Assembly (NCBI GenBank): GCA_037367355.1
Contig: CM074697.1
Location: 2,232,001-2,296,000 of the forward strand
DNA from: Neoscytalidium dimidiatum
Taxonomy: Eukaryota > Ascomycota > Dothideomycetes > Botryosphaeriales > Botryosphaeriaceae
Direction: 5' to 3'
Length of the DNA: 64,000 bases
The notes beneath the pieces are model-generated. The model was not told the origin of the DNA. It made no database searches and saw nothing but the letters and a program-made list of their open reading frames with translations. The position numbers and the translations under genes are program-made. Position 1 is the stretch's first letter. Every line of letters starts with the position of its first letter. Below are positions 33,506 through 46,434 of the stretch, piece after piece.

Positions 33506-33714
33506 GGTAGTCGTGGACAGCAAATGAGGTCTTAAGCTGACGGCTATGACAAATCGCTCAGTCGGAGTAGATGAGTGAAGCGGACAACCAATCCGCCGTA
33601 TTTTTCCCTCTCTTTTGCACGTGGAATCTGGATCAAGGCCAAAAAAAAAAAAAACTATAAAGAAAGAAAAAGGAAAATGCACATAATCAAATACCGAAAA
33701 GGTAGACCACAGTT

Positions 33715-34338
33715 CTATTCACTCCAACCACTGAGATAGAGCGGACGAGCGCCCCAGTACGCCGCATTAACCCTCGGTACAAGATCCCATCCTAACCCCC
33801 AAACAGCTAGCCCAACCACTAAAGAAAATAAGAATGACCAAACCCTTGTGCGCGTCTCCCGCTCGCTGCCGCCAGCAGCAGCCCCCCTTCCGCCCCACCT
33901 CATATATCCCTGCACAGCCTGAATCATCTCCCGCCACACCATCATCCAGATACCAGCCCTAAGCGGCGCCCCGCCACCAAGGAACGACAACGGTCCTAAA
34001 ACATGTCGCAAGACGCCGAACACGTGGCTTACAATGCACCGCCGTTGCCGTTCAAGCCGTTCGCCAATCCCCGGTCCATCCCATCCTCGGCATCTTGTGC
34101 TCAGGCAGTATCAGGCAAAAGCTTGGGCGGTGACAGAAAAAGTGGTTCCTTATACACGCAAAGTATTAACATTATTTCATCTTCCGCGAGTCGGGGAAGA
34201 GAACTTCTGCTGCTCGTCGATCTCTCATACATAGCCAAGACTTTGAAGAGCTCTCTCTTTTCCCCTCTTTTTTTTTTCATCCTTCAGCAAACCTCCCCCT
34301 TTCCTCCACCAGGGTCAAACAGCCACCACCATCCATGA
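33715..34338. other. overlapping open frames, coding strand unresolved
   Basis: Minus strand 33715-34023 is open for 102 codons with a hydrophobic helix (FLFSLVVGLAVWGLGWDLV) but has no ATG near its start. Plus strand from 34003 starts at an ATG (MSQDAEHVAYNAPPLPFKPF) for 111 codons. A second plus frame nearby reads QYQAKAWAVTEKVVPYTRK, so a small spliced gene is possible. I recognise no family in either. Confidence 0.3.
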
Positions 34339-34761
34339 TGGTGTATTATCCTCCGTGCTTTGGATAAGAACACAGGTCCCTCCGTATCGTTTCTGTTTCG
34401 CTCTAATGCAAGAACCATGCAGGGGAGGGAGAAAGGGGGAAAACCATATACAGCTCGAACGCAGGAAATGGGAATCCTTGCTGGATGGAAGTGATGGAAA
34501 AGAAAAGACTTGCCATGCTCGTAAAGGGGAAAAGTTGACCGGCCCGTTGCTGATGCAAATAAAAAAAGAAAAGTTCCGTAACTCGTGAAATCTAATATCC
34601 TCCTCCGCTTGCGTCCATCCATGCAAGCTGGCGCCCGAAAAACCGTGACCGTTTCATGAACCTATCAGTGAAATATTGCCGAACGCCGAGGACTAATGCA
34701 AAAGAAAGATGATGCGAATGATTAGGACAGCTCCTGGAAAATGGGAACAAAACTGGTGTTT

Positions 34762-36696
34762 TTACCAAACCTGATAGGTAGCAATGACGAGGATGGTAAA
34801 TCCCATCAACATGGTCATGCCCCATCCTCTCTGTCCGACTCTTGCTGCTGCGCTGGTAGCGGTAGCAGTAGCGGTCGCCGCAGAACCAGTGACGCTGTTG
34901 GCGATTGCTAAAGAAGTCGAAGCAATGGCAGCGATGGTTGCTGTTCTGGAAGCACTGGAGGTAGAGGAAGCCGCGCTGTTGGGGTTGCGGTTGACTGTCG
35001 TTCCGTTGAGAGTGACGGCGTTGGAACCCAGTTGAGCACCGATGTAGGCGATAACGGCTTGCGAGTCGCGGACGGGGAAGGTTGCCCTCCCGTTGCTGCC
35101 GATCTGGACGCTCTGGACAGTGGCGTTGACCACTGATGACGTGCCATCATCATCCGAATACTGCATTCCGTTCCACACAGTGCCAGTGGTAGAGTCGGCA
35201 CCGTCGGCAGTCAGGTATGACAGGTACAGGGTCTGGCCCCTGTAGTCGTTTAGAGAGACCGTAATGTCTAGGCTCCCCTTGGATTGAGTGGCATTGGCTT
35301 GCTTGGAGTTGATAACCACGATCGAAGTCAGCTCGCCGCCGCCGTAACCGGCGTACATGCGGACGTTGCTTTTGTAATCATCTGGGACATTGTCGTTGGG
35401 AAGTCTTGCAACCTGAGTAGTGCCGTTGCCAGAGCCAATGAACTGAGCCATGGCAGCGTAGGCATAGTACGTTGGGCGGACGTTCTTTCCAACACCGTTG
35501 AGGGTTGCAGGCTGCCAAGGAGCGGCGTGCGAGTTGTCGGTCATGTGCATCTGGACCGAAGACATGTTGAGAGTGGCACCGTACAGAAAGAAGTTGAGGT
35601 TCCAGAGGGCAGCGCCGAAAGTGTCGCTGACGCCAGCAAGACCAACGGGACCAACGCTCTGCATCTCGCGCAGATAGTAGTCCAGGCCAGTTCTGAGGGC
35701 AATTGCGATCTGTGACTCCCAGTACTCAAACTGGGATTCCGTGTTGTCCAAATCCATCATCCAATCCACGGTGATTCCGAAGGTGGAGACGTCAATGAAA
35801 TACAGGTAGTCGTGCTGATTCCAGGCCCTCAGGTATGGGTTGCTGGAGCCCTGAACGTTGGCCTGAATGCCATCATCGACAAGCATGGAGATCTCAAAGG
35901 TAGTGCCAATGGTGCTGGCAGTGCAGGGACCCTCGAAGAAGTTGACCGGTTTGCCAGCGGGCTGCAGCACACGCTCGTAGACAGCCTGAGCACGGGTGGT
36001 CCACTCATCCACGTAGGTCGAACCGTCCCAGGTGCCGTTGCGGAAACCGTTCTGAAGATAGAGATCGGGCTCGTTGCCAATCTCAAAACCGATCAGCTCG
36101 ACGTTGGTGAGATTGTTCAGGGCGGCCGAGGCCATGAGGGTAATCTGGTCGAGGTAGTCGGCCTGGTAGTAGGCGAGGTTCAGGCCGAAGATAATGGGAG
36201 TGCCCTTGGGGAACCTGCTGACGGCCTCGAAGTAGCCCGGGCCGATGATGTCGGCATCGCTGGCAATGGCACCCTGGCCAACCGAGTTCTGGTTCTCCTG
36301 AATGATGAACTGGTCCATGTCCTCCTGGTAGAGAAAGTAGTCCTGGGTGTTACCGCCAAGACGGATGGTGCCTGGCTTGCCCGTGTAGTTTGCGAGATTT
36401 TCCATGAGGTTCACAGTGAACTGGTTCGTCTGGCGGCCACCGGTGAAGGAGAAGAGGTTCGAGGGCTCAATTCCTAGTTGACGTCAGAATCACGTTTTTT
36501 TTTGGGTGGGGGGAGGAGGGGAGGTAGGAGAGAGAGAAAGCTTACCAAAACCCGCATAATCGGGAGGGATGTACTTGGAAATGCCACTGGCACGCGCGGC
36601 ATTGGCGGTGGGAGTGATGGAGACGGTGGACTGGGCATTCGCGGCGGCAACGGCGAGCGAGAGGAGGCTGGCCAGGCGCATTACGGGTGGTAGCAT
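34762..36696 (-). CDS. GH79-family glycosidase (beta-glucuronidase-like), GPI-type
   Basis: Two exons (36546-36696 and 34762-36473) and a 72-bp intron give 620 residues. The signal peptide is MLPPVMRLASLLSLAVAAANA. The (beta/alpha)8 domain opens with PPDYAGFG and IRLGGNTQD, and carries the acid/base Glu in GFEIGNEPDLY. SDTFGAALWNLNFFLYGA and the C-terminal beta domain (YAGYGGGELTSIVVINSKQ) fit GH79. A Ser/Thr/Ala-rich stalk and terminal hydrophobic segment (GMTMLMGFTILVIATYQVW) suggest a GPI signal, so the enzyme is probably at the cell surface. The family releases glucuronic acid or 4-O-methyl-glucuronic acid from arabinogalactan-type glycans; the true substrate is not shown. A GA tract sits in its 5' leader near 36741-36762. 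Confidence 0.88.
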
Positions 36697-39192
36697 TGTA
36701 AGTGTTTTGGTAGGCTGTTTCCTAAAATCTGCCGGCAGAAAGCAAGGAGAGAGAGAGAGAGAGAGCTCCAGAGAGGCGATTGACGATGGCGGAGCAGAAA
36801 GTCGCAGGTCAGACTGACTGAGCGAGGGGCAGTCTGGGGTTGGGCACCGGAAAGAAGGCGCGGTGCAGGTTGAGCGCGAGTCGGGGGTGCTGGGGAAGCA
36901 GCGGCGCCTGCAGATAAAAAAGAAGCCGGGGGCTGGCAGGGCCGGGGGTGGTGGTGGTGGTGTGTGCAGCAGTGGCTCCTGCTTACCCGCGCCGCTTCCT
37001 TGCAAGCTGCAGGCGCGCGGAGTGACGTGATGGATTGGGGCCTGCGACGCGTGTCGCCAGGCTGTGGCTGACAGCGAACGGCGCCGCATCGAAGCCTTGG
37101 AAGCGCTCAATCAGGCATTGCGCTCCTCCGCCCAGATGTCTCCCACACGGCCAATCACGATACCACGCGCGAGCACCGCATTGCCATGCTGTTGCACCAC
37201 CAGATCCTCAGGCGCAGTGCAGTGCAGTGCAGCGCACCCCATCCCATCCCATCCCAGCACGGCGCGCCATTTGCAGCGTATGCTTAAGGGTGACGCCGCA
37301 GCGCCGCAGAGCGCCGGGCGATCGGTAGCTCAGAATAGCGCAATAGCATTCTGGTTAGCGAGCAGCTGCATGCACGGGCTCTGTGGGCTCTTCTGCGGGC
37401 TCTGCGGGCTCTGCGGGCTCTGCTGCTTGGCTCCCGGCACACGCGCGCGCTCAGGCCGCCCGTCCAGCGGCGGCTGATGTCACAGGCCGCCGCACCGCAT
37501 CCTCATTCCTCACGCCGTCCAAAGCTCTTGAAACAGCACCGCCCTCGCCTGACGCGCCGACGCGTCTTGGAGCACTCGGCGCGCGCACAGGTTTCGGTCG
37601 CGCGGACGCAGCCAAGCTGGCAAGACGGCAGTGGGCCGGAAAATGCGGCTCACAGCGGCGCAAACAAGGTAATTAGGTGACGGGCGTCCGTGAGCCGCCC
37701 GAAAGCATGGCAGCAGCCGGCGTGGATGATGCTGGCGTTGGCCGCTCACTCGCTGTGGCCGTCGCCTACGGCCAGCCGTGTGTCCCGGGCTCCCCTGCAT
37801 CTGCTCATCTCCGCACAATGCGCCACACAATACACAGAATGCCATTTTACCCACGCGAGCACTCGCAGGATTTCGCATGCCAGCGCCCCATGTGAATATC
37901 AATATCGCGTCGCGAGCGCTGCAGTGCTGCGATGCGCGCGCCGGAGGACAAGGGCTGGGGTGCCGGCACCGGGGCCCGTGCTGGCGGGCGGACTTTAGCG
38001 GACGGAGCCACAGCGGCGCGGCGCTCTCACCGTCTCGGCGCCGCTCGCTGCTGCTGCTGCTGCTGCTGATCTGCCGCCCCACCGCCTGGTGACAGACACT
38101 GCAGCCCACACGCCTCCACCATGCAACCACCCGCCCGCCAGCCTCCTGCTGCTACTGCTGCTGCTTATGACGAATATTCTGTCCGCTCGAGCAAAAACAA
38201 AAAGAAAAAAAGAACTGGACGCCTCGACCACCTGCTCTGACGTCGTCCCCACGTCGTCCTCACTCTGTCGCTCTCTTGCGACCTCGACGCCCACTGCCAC
38301 AGCCCGCTCGTTGTTCCACACATCCTGCGACGAGCATCGAAGCGGCTGCCCCACTGAGTCAGTGCCACTGCTGCACCGCCTGCCGTCATCCCGACCACAC
38401 TCTTGATTTTCAAGGAACAGCACAGTGCCCAGCCTCGCATCTCCACCCGCAAGACATCCCAGACCACGCCCAGATCCATCCATCCATCCCTTCCTCGACT
38501 TCCGCGATCCTATGTGCTGCCCCAGCCTGATTGCTGGGCCCTCCCCCCCCCCCTCCTCGGCCGCGTGTTGGGCCGCGCCTACGAAATCACGCCTAGCCTG
38601 TCCCGTTCGGGCGCACTACTGCCCACAGCCACACTCAATCTGCAACCTGACCACACACGACAAGACCACTGGTCCACGATCCGTCCCAGAAGGCCAGCCT
38701 TGCAGACTGCTTTTCTAGCCACTGCATTTCTGCTATCAATATCTTACCAATCAACCATGACAACATGCTGACCAATTGTCCGCTGCGACGCTCGTCTTTC
38801 CGCTGTGGGCATCCGACAACTGCTGCTGCCCACCCTCATGAGCCGGGAGTATGACACGAAAACGTTCCGTAACGTATATCAACACACCTCGTCTAGGGTC
38901 CAACTCACTCGGCACCGTCGGAGAGAAGTCCCGCAGGATTATCAGGAGGCCGCACAGTTGCCCCAGTCAGGCCGCCCGCCTGTGGGGAGCATGTGGAGGG
39001 CGAGGCTTGTTGATCTGCTATATGCTGTGTAACGGACCCTGACCAGTTAACAGCTGTGAAGACGCAAGGGACTAGTAAGAACTGTGGACTTGATTGCTTG
39101 TACTGTACCTGGAGTGCAGGCGCCAAAGAACAAATCCAGAATGCAGGACAACACCAATTCAGCGCACTTGGCCAGTGCTTCTCGGAGGAAAA
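36697..39192. other. long GC-rich intergenic region with tandem repeats
   Basis: This 2.5 kb stretch has no supported gene. Open frames here are Pro/Ser/Arg/Cys-rich and overlap on both strands. It holds GCAGT x3 (about 37214-37230), CATCC x4 (about 37237-37257), a TGCGGGCTC-type 9-mer repeat (about 37373-37424) and CTG runs (about 38048-38070). Part is the long promoter of the GH79 gene. Confidence 0.55.
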
Positions 39193-40218
39193 CTACTTTT
39201 GGAAAGTTTTGGCCACGAACTCCTTCCAGCTCACCGGCTTTTCCTCCAGCAGTGCAAGGCTTCCATCCAAACTCGCCCCGTTGTAATAGCCAGGATCCTC
39301 GATGAACAGGTGATTTTCCAACATCTCTTCCGCGATGGGTTCAGGTAAGAATTTCTTGTACTGCTCGTTTGACACCTGCACAAACCGCGTCTTCTTCCCG
39401 GTGACTTCTTCATACTCGGACAAGATCCGCTCTGGGGTATAGTAGTCTGATGCCCCGAAGACCTGGGCCCCGAGCAGCTTCTCTCGGTTCTTGATGATAG
39501 CCTTCACAAATTTTCCTAAAAAAAAAGCACAGTAAGATTATCGTATCACAGCGATGGTTGAATATAAGAGCAGGGGATTTACCGGTATCTTCCGCAATAT
39601 CCACCAGCGGAAATCTCGCCCTGGCGCTCACCGGATACGACAGCGTCACTACTCCGTCCTCTCCCTCCATCAACTGGCCCTTGTAGTTCGACATGAAGTA
39701 GCCCGGTAGGTAGAAGGAGCAAGGAACACCACTGTCGCGGATGTACCTCTCGATCTCTGCCTTGCCATCGAAATGCGGAACATGCTTCAGCCGCCCGCCG
39801 CTCGTTTCAGTCACGTGCAACAGTGTCGAGAAGATGAGATGCTGGACGCCGAGCTCCTTGGACACGTCCGCAACGTTCTTCCCCTGCGCGAGCTCGACTT
39901 CGGGCTTGCCCGTCTACCAGTAGTTCGTCACGAGGAAGACGGTGTGCGAGCCTTTGACCGCGTCGCTCAAGGAAGGCTTGGAGCTCAGATCGGCCTTGCG
40001 GACATGTTAGCAAAGTTGCAAACATCTCTCCAGGTGAGACGTACGGCTGCCATTTCCACTCCTTGCTTGCTGAGGGCCTGCGCTGCGGGCTTAGAGACAT
40101 CGCGTGTGATGCCCCGAATCTTGAACTCTTTGGACAACACGGTGTCCGCAAGAATGGCCTTTATGACAGAGCCGCCCTGGTTGCCAGTGGCGCCGAACAC
40201 GGTGATGAGCTTCGACAT
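39193..40218 (-). pseudogene. NmrA-like NAD(P)-binding protein with in-frame stop
   Basis: Three exons (40045-40218, 39583-39994, 39193-39515) join in frame into 302 codons. The N-terminus MSKLITVFGATGNQGGSVI has the NmrA Rossmann motif GATGxxG. Later blocks (HTVFLVTNYW, GVQHLIFSTL, GKAEIERYIRDSGVPCSFYLPGYFMSN, ASDYYTPERILSEYEEVTGK) cover the whole family length. Codon 85 is TAG (39914-39916), between NYW and TGKPEVELAQGKN, where a Glu codon (GAG) would be usual; one base change explains it. The rest appears intact, so the loss looks recent, or this is a sequencing error or readthrough. NmrA-like proteins are redox sensors or atypical reductases without the short-chain dehydrogenase Tyr. No link to neighbours. 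Confidence 0.75.
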
Positions 40219-41255
40219 GCTTGACTGAAATTTTAGTCTCACTTGTTCTCAAAAAGAATAGTGGGGTGGTCGATGCAGACACATGGAGCGTCGTCCTTTT
40301 TAAATTCCCCCTCCGCCCCTCACTCACGGCGGAGCTCTACCAACGCCACAACATCCTTCGCGCCTGTATATCCACAGGTGGCTTCCTCCTTGTCGCTTCA
40401 ATAACACAGTTGGGGAGCTGAGTAATGAGCATGTGGAATTATTTTTCACCTGTACTTTGCGCCATGGCGTTTCTGACTATTATAGGGCTTAGCCGCTTGA
40501 CCCCGCTCATCCTTCCCGCCTCTTTGATGACTAGGGCTGACCGCTGCTGCAAGGATTGAAGGAGTCTTTCTGAAACGTGGATTTCTGGATTCTCCATGCT
40601 ATTTAGGGTATTCTATGACAGTAGATATTTTGACTGGCACACGTTCCTTCCATAAATCTCAGAGTGCATCAATGGGATGGAAACATGTGCTTCTACCTGT
40701 CTTGGCATTTTTGCGGTGGGCTTAGTGTGCCAGTCAGGAAGTGATCAATTGATCATCGCATTCATTGACCTCACCCGAATTCTAAAAGTGAGACCGTACT
40801 GACTCGCTATCTTGTTCGCGTACAGTCATGTCGATAGCTGTTGCAGACAGTCGCGCAGATAGTGGAACCCTGTGCAACGGCGACAAGTAGCACTCTCAAC
40901 TGTGAAGTAGCTGGCGCTGTAAAGACCATGGTCACCGCGGCACAAATATCATTCAATGTTCAAGAAAAGGAATGGATTTCCAAATCGCACTCAACAGATG
41001 AGAGGTATCTCCGCTCAATGTCGTCTTTCTTTGCATGTCCTCAACCAAAACCGCACCGCAAAGAGAAATCAGCAACCCCGCAATCACCTTGACCAAAGAA
41101 CCCACGGATGTCATTCCGTTCTCCCCTTCAATTCAACTTTTTCTCTTTCTCACCACGCGCCTTAAATAATCCCAAACTTTTAGATATCCCTCATCCGGAA
41201 TTCCCTCCCAGTTTCCCCCTTTTCTTTTTTTTTTTTTGAAATTCTAATTTCGGTC
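40219..41255. other. intergenic, no gene seen
   Basis: Promoter of the NmrA-like gene and 3' flank of PRMT5. No coding signal was recognised. Confidence 0.6.
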
Positions 41256-44110
41256 TCACATCAAACACCCGTTCTTCTTGCTCGAGTGCAGATCCGACAC
41301 GGCGACCCGCAGCTTCTTGCCGTCGCCGACGGCCACGTACGCCTCGACGAGCCACTCGTACCACACCTTGCGGTCGTCCGTCTGCCGCCACATGCTGACC
41401 GCGATCTCGCCGTCGTCCGGGACATAGATGGGGTTCTACAACACCAAATCCGTCGTCAGCGCCAGCGCAGGCTCATTTTGCTTTCCACCTTCGTCTACCT
41501 CTTGATACCCCAAAAAATAAACTGCAAGTTAAGAGGCATTGCAGAAACAAGACAACGAGAGAAGGGAGAGAGAGAGGAGGGTCGAAAAAAAAGGAAAGAA
41601 AGAAACGCACCTTCAGCGGAAAGTAAATCGGAAACCAGCTGATCATGTCCCTGCTCTTCGCATCGATCGTGTTCGGATTCGTGCTCAGCTCGACCTTCCG
41701 CCCCCACCTCCCTCCTTCCGTCTGACACTCGTACAGCACCGACTCGAAGTACCCCGCCAGCCCGTGGCACACCCCGCGCTGGCCGCACGCGAACGTCAGC
41801 CGCGAGAACCGCTGGTTGTGCTCGTTCGCGCCGTCGCCGCCGGTCGACCCGCCCGCGCCGCCGGCGGCCGCGGAGCCGCCGCGGCGGAGGTGCGACTGCG
41901 CGATGGTGGAGGCCGGCAGGGGGTGCGTGAAGGTCCAGACGAGCTGGACGTCCGGGGCAGGGGGTGCAGGTAGGGTAGTCTCGGTAGGTTTTGCGGAGCC
42001 GTTCTTCGCGGCCGCGGCCGCGGCGGCGTAGGAGCCCGTCGAGGGGGAGGCGGGGGATGCCGCGGCCGTCGGTTGGGACGCGGCGGGCGGCTGGACGGTG
42101 GTCGTCGAGAGGTAGTCGATCTGGTGCAGCATGACGACGTGCGGCGTCTCGGGCGCGGTGGGGTCGGTGGGCGCGCGGCTGGCGATGTCGGCGTGCAGCT
42201 TGGGCGCGGCGACGGGCGTCAGGTGCGCGGTGTAGCTGGCGGGGATGCTGAGGCCGTGGCGCGGGTTGAGCACGTGCTGCACGCCGTCGAGGCACTCGGG
42301 CGACAGCTCGTTGTCGGCGAAGGAGCCGAGGAGCTCGGAGACGAGGATGTCGACGTGCCCGTACGTGGCGGTGCCGTCGTCGGTGGTGCGGTGCGGGCCC
42401 TTCCAGAAGCGCATGTCCGACTTGACCACCGTGACCCGGCCCGCCCAGGAGTCGCGGTTGTGGCGCTGCAGCAGGACGTACGCGTTCGGGTTCTTCTCGA
42501 CCGCCCACATGTCGATCTTGACGCCCGAGTTGCGCGACGCGTTGAGCGAGCGCGTCACGAGCGGGCCGCGGCCGGCTCCCGCGACGGCGACCACGACGGC
42601 GCCGTCCGGACCGGAGCCGGGCTTCTTCAGCGCTTGCCAGTCCAGGAGGGCTTGCTCGACGGCGCGCTCGTACCATTCGTACTTGACCGGGTCCTTCTCG
42701 AAGACCTCGTAGGTGATGCTCTCCAGGTTGTCGGCAAGGGGCTGCAGCGGGGCTTGGAGGAAGTCCTGGTAGCCGGAGCCGAAACGCTCGATCTGCGATT
42801 TGGGAGGCTGGTTCTTCTGCAGGTGACGGATGTAGCTGAGGTGGGGGGTAGGATCCGACTGCTGCTTCTGCTTGGCGGCGGGGACCTTCGCGGCCTCGGC
42901 CGGAGTGGGTTCGCCAGACGAGGGGAAGCTGGGCGAGAACGTGCTGGCTTCCGGAGACAGCAGGCCGTTCGACATGGTCATGATGGTTTCCGGGTCGTCC
43001 ACACCGGGTATGGGACCGATGTCGGAAAGTAGCAGCCATGGGGTGTTCCGGAGGCGGGTGTAGCGGGTCAGGAGGGCCTGGTGGGAGACGGAGAGAACAG
43101 AGTAGCCTTTTTTGTTCTTGAGGAAGACAGAGCCCGGAATGGAGAGCAAGCGTAGAGGCTCGGAGAACCATCTCGACTGAACGGAAATTGGAGGAAGTTG
43201 TCGAGGTAGTGTCAAGGCTGTAGGCGAAATGTATCAGCAGTAGAATGACGATTTGACAATTCTAGGCAAATGACTTGGGCTCTAGTGGACTACATCGGAA
43301 GGGCAGGAGAAGAGCGCATTGGGTAAATATTGATTCTTACCTACGGACAGCCTCGAGTGGTATTTACATACAGTCCTGATCACGTTCCACGCATCCCAGG
43401 TGCCGAAGAGGTCCACTCCTCTGTTCTCCTTGGTGGCGGAAGCCTTCAGATACTGCTCGCGTGCAAAGGGAGCAAGGTTTCCCATCTCGTCATTAGAATC
43501 TGCGTTTGGGTCATCGACCATGGGTTGCATGATCACGATGTTGACGTAGGGGCCAACGGCCAGAGCCTCTTGAACAGCACGGGCGAATTGAGAGACGCCA
43601 GAGCCGTTGAGGTCCCCATGGTGCAGCTTTGGGCCCTGGACGATGATGTTGCCCACGCCGCAAAAGGAAGCGAAGGCAATCTCCTGGGCAAAGACCTGGC
43701 GCGACACGTGAGCAATGACGGGGTCAGGGGATGCGAGGTCAATCCACGGGCTGGAGAGGGCGAGCAGCTGGGAGCTGGTGTCGCCGGGGCCAAGAATGGT
43801 GTCGTCCGGGGTGAGGGGAGTGATCAGCGGCAGCGGGAGGTCGTGGGCGGGTTGGGCCTCGAGCTGGGCGTAATGCTCGGAGAGAAGTTTCAGAACGCGG
43901 GTGTGGAAATGCTCGTTAGTAATCGGGGCAGTGAGCATGTCGTACTGCAAGGCGGTTAGCGGCAGGGCGGGCGTGGGATGGGCGGGGTGGGCTCACGCCG
44001 AGGTCCTGAGCGTGGTGCAGCAGCAGCTCGGTGACGGGATGGCTGCGGCGGGTCTCATGGTGGCCGACATAGAAAATAGGCATATCCTCCATGCTGGCGG
44101 GCGATTCCAT
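41256..44110 (-). CDS. PRMT5: PRMT5 (Skb1/Hsl7) type II protein arginine methyltransferase
   Basis: Four exons (43997-44110, 43341-43944, 41611-43217, 41256-41435) join in frame into 834 residues. PRMT5 makes symmetric dimethylarginine on Sm proteins, histones and other targets. The N-terminal TIM-barrel region is exons 1-2. The join LSVALTLPRQLPP restores the conserved barrel end. The Rossmann SAM site is VAGAGRGPLV (about residues 451-460). The double-E catalytic loop is SELLGSFADNELSPECLDG, with about Glu534 and Glu543. The C-terminal beta-barrel holds a Gly/Ala/Ser-rich insert (SPSTGSYAAAAAAAKNG) absent from short homologues. The last intron (175 bp) is the longest inferred in the window. 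The start MESPASMEDMPIFYVGHH is the first ATG. It is a single-copy housekeeping gene, and its GC-rich third positions create long antisense shadow frames. Confidence 0.94.
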
Positions 44111-46434
44111 GGCAGGGAAACGCGGAGACACAGGGTCGCGCGGTGGCAGCGACAGGCGGAAAGGCGGCAGACGGGGCTGAAGCGAGCGCAGCGCGGCGCA
44201 GGCTGGCTCTGAGTTCTGCGCGCACAAGGAAACCTGAGGGCCGAAATTTCGAAGACACGGCGGGGAGGCGGGGAGACGGGAGGCGGCGCCTTGACGCCCA
44301 GCAGCTGGGCCGGGAGTCAGCGGAGTCGGAGTCGGAGCCCGCACGCCGCGCCGCCGGTCAGCCGGAGAATTGTGAGTCTCGCCGGAAAAACATTAGCGCG
44401 CAAGAGCACTATTATGCATTGTATTTCCTGTATTCCTCCGCATCATCTGACACTTCAGGGCCTTGTCCAAACGCTGAGCAGATCATCGCTTCGATACTCT
44501 TCTGAGGTGTGCAGATAGATGTATGAGCCCCTTCTATCGCGGTTCTACTCAAGGAATATTTGCAGAGTAGAATCTACTTAAACTGACGCATTGAGATTCT
44601 GTCTAAGTTGATAGGAAATGACCTGACGAGTCCCGCAAGTCATATGGAGGCGAGCTGCGCAACTTTCTAATCTAATCCAAACCGGAAGTTGTGCAAGTGG
44701 TGAGTGTGAGCGGAGAGAATAATGCGGCTGTGGGCAACGCGATTCTACTTCTCTCGACAATCTTTAAGCGACGACCAATATGCTGTGTAGTGAGCTGATT
44801 GCGTTCCTCAGCCTGAGCTCCGAGTCCACATTCACAGCTTATAAATCACTCGGAAGACCAGGCAGAACAACCTTCGAGCAGTGGTCCCCGTACGGCAGCT
44901 AGGCGCTGTGCCGCGGATGATCTGCATCTGCCTTGCGCAGACTAACTCTTAGAATCTTTTTCGTCACGAGCGCAGCCTTGTCCCTGTTACCCATGTATCA
45001 ATACTCCGGTCAGTGCATTGCAGGCGCGAGGAAGAGATTGTATTGGTTTGTACGATCGGCCACTGGTGCTCCATCCACCACGGGTGCTACCACTTCCCTG
45101 TCAGGCTATCGTGGCTAATGTCACCCTTACAGGAGACCAGCTCAACCGACGGAACAGCGCCTATCATAGCCTAACCGACTCAATGTTGATATTCCAGAGA
45201 TTTACCCCGAATGTTTCGTTAGACCTCTACCTGCGCTTAGTAGAATGGCAATTGATATCTCCCAACTACACTTAGACCTTGTCGGACTGAAAAAGTACGA
45301 CGCCGCACTGTTTTGCAGTGCTGGCTAGTGGCCTTATATAGTCCTACAGACCTCGAACTCGCACGGATAAACCACTCGACGTTCCTGCAGACATACAGCA
45401 AGATATCGCCCAGGAATAGGAAACAGGGCCTGACCATCGCCCAGACTATAGTCCCCTATCCGATATGCCACATAATCTCCAAGCTACTGTTCGAGAACCA
45501 CATCCACACCGACCTCATTCGTCTACAGTCCCCGTAGGCCGCCCCACACCTCGACCGTATCCGCTTCACATACGCACGTGACTTTCCCCAGCCGCATATC
45601 TTAGTCCAGCGCGACTAAACCCAGCATGCCAGTTCAGCACGAACCATTCGTCGTATCCCCGCCGCTACGCCCTCATGTATCGTTGCTGCAGCCTACAACG
45701 CATCCCACGGCACGGCAATTCCGAGGCTCCCTCGACTACCGCACCGCGACCGATGTAGGACCTAGCTCCAGTGCAGGACAGGCTGACGCGGCCCGGCTGA
45801 CTAGTTGCACAGCCTTGTCGATGTCTGAGTGTGATCCACTCCTGCATCCGTTGCTAATCGGCCGTTTGAAAGCAAGCGAGGTACTAAGTAGCCAATAATT
45901 ACCGCGATACCGGGTAGGCTGAGGGAATATGCCGGTCTAGCCGTTATCACAGGCAGCATCTTCGCCAATTCAGCCTCGCGTGTCCAGGTTCTACGCAAGG
46001 CAAGCGGGCTAGACGGCAGTCGTGTACGACTTCAATTTGTTGAAAAAAAAAAAAAAAAGGATGCGTGGCAGTCTGGACAAAGCTAGCAAAGTAGTCAGCT
46101 TCAGCAGGCGAGCAAGGGCTTCCAGATCCCTGTTGTTTATGCTGACCGTTGCAGTTGACTAAAACGTAAGCAGATTGCAGCCTTATGATGCTCGCGTGCG
46201 TATATATATCCAAGTTCCTCCCATCTGCTGAAGGAAAGTCTCTTGGCCTTGGTCTTGTCGTCATTTCCACTGAGAATTAAGCTTTGTCACTCTTTATGTT
46301 ATGGCAGGTACGCTTAGCGCGGCGCTAGCGCCGCTGGGTAGTTTAGCTCCTCCGCTCTTTCAGAGACGGACCAGACAACAACAACGAATACAGATGCATA
46401 CGAGATTTTGCTTCAACACTTTACCCGTCTACGG
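44111..46434. other. intergenic, possible decayed sequence
   Basis: The first 300 bp are the PRMT5 promoter. From about 44.9 to 45.9 kb there are fragments of plausible reading frame (RRTVLQCWLVALYSPTDLELAR) broken by stops and frame changes. This suggests a dead gene or element I cannot identify. An A16 tract lies at about 46043-46058. Confidence 0.4.

Noticed and set aside
35812..36477. Plus-strand 221-codon frame over the GH79 gene
   Set aside because: Antisense shadow of a clearly assigned glycosidase, with no family features.
36490..37110. Minus-strand 206-codon frame containing the GH79 start
   Set aside because: The upstream part is the GC-rich leader read through; the real start is the ATG before the signal peptide at 36696.
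37320..37345. GGTAGCTCAG string resembling a tRNA A-box
   Set aside because: No B-box or cloverleaf follows.
38089..38771. Plus-strand frames of about 100-120 codons, Pro/Ser-rich
   Set aside because: Low-complexity content, conflicting frames on both strands and no domain.
41495..43171. Second long minus-strand frame and plus-strand frames (42073-43032) over PRMT5
   Set aside because: They are Arg- or Gly/Val-rich shadow frames of a GC-rich third-position gene; the PRMT5 frame has all catalytic motifs.
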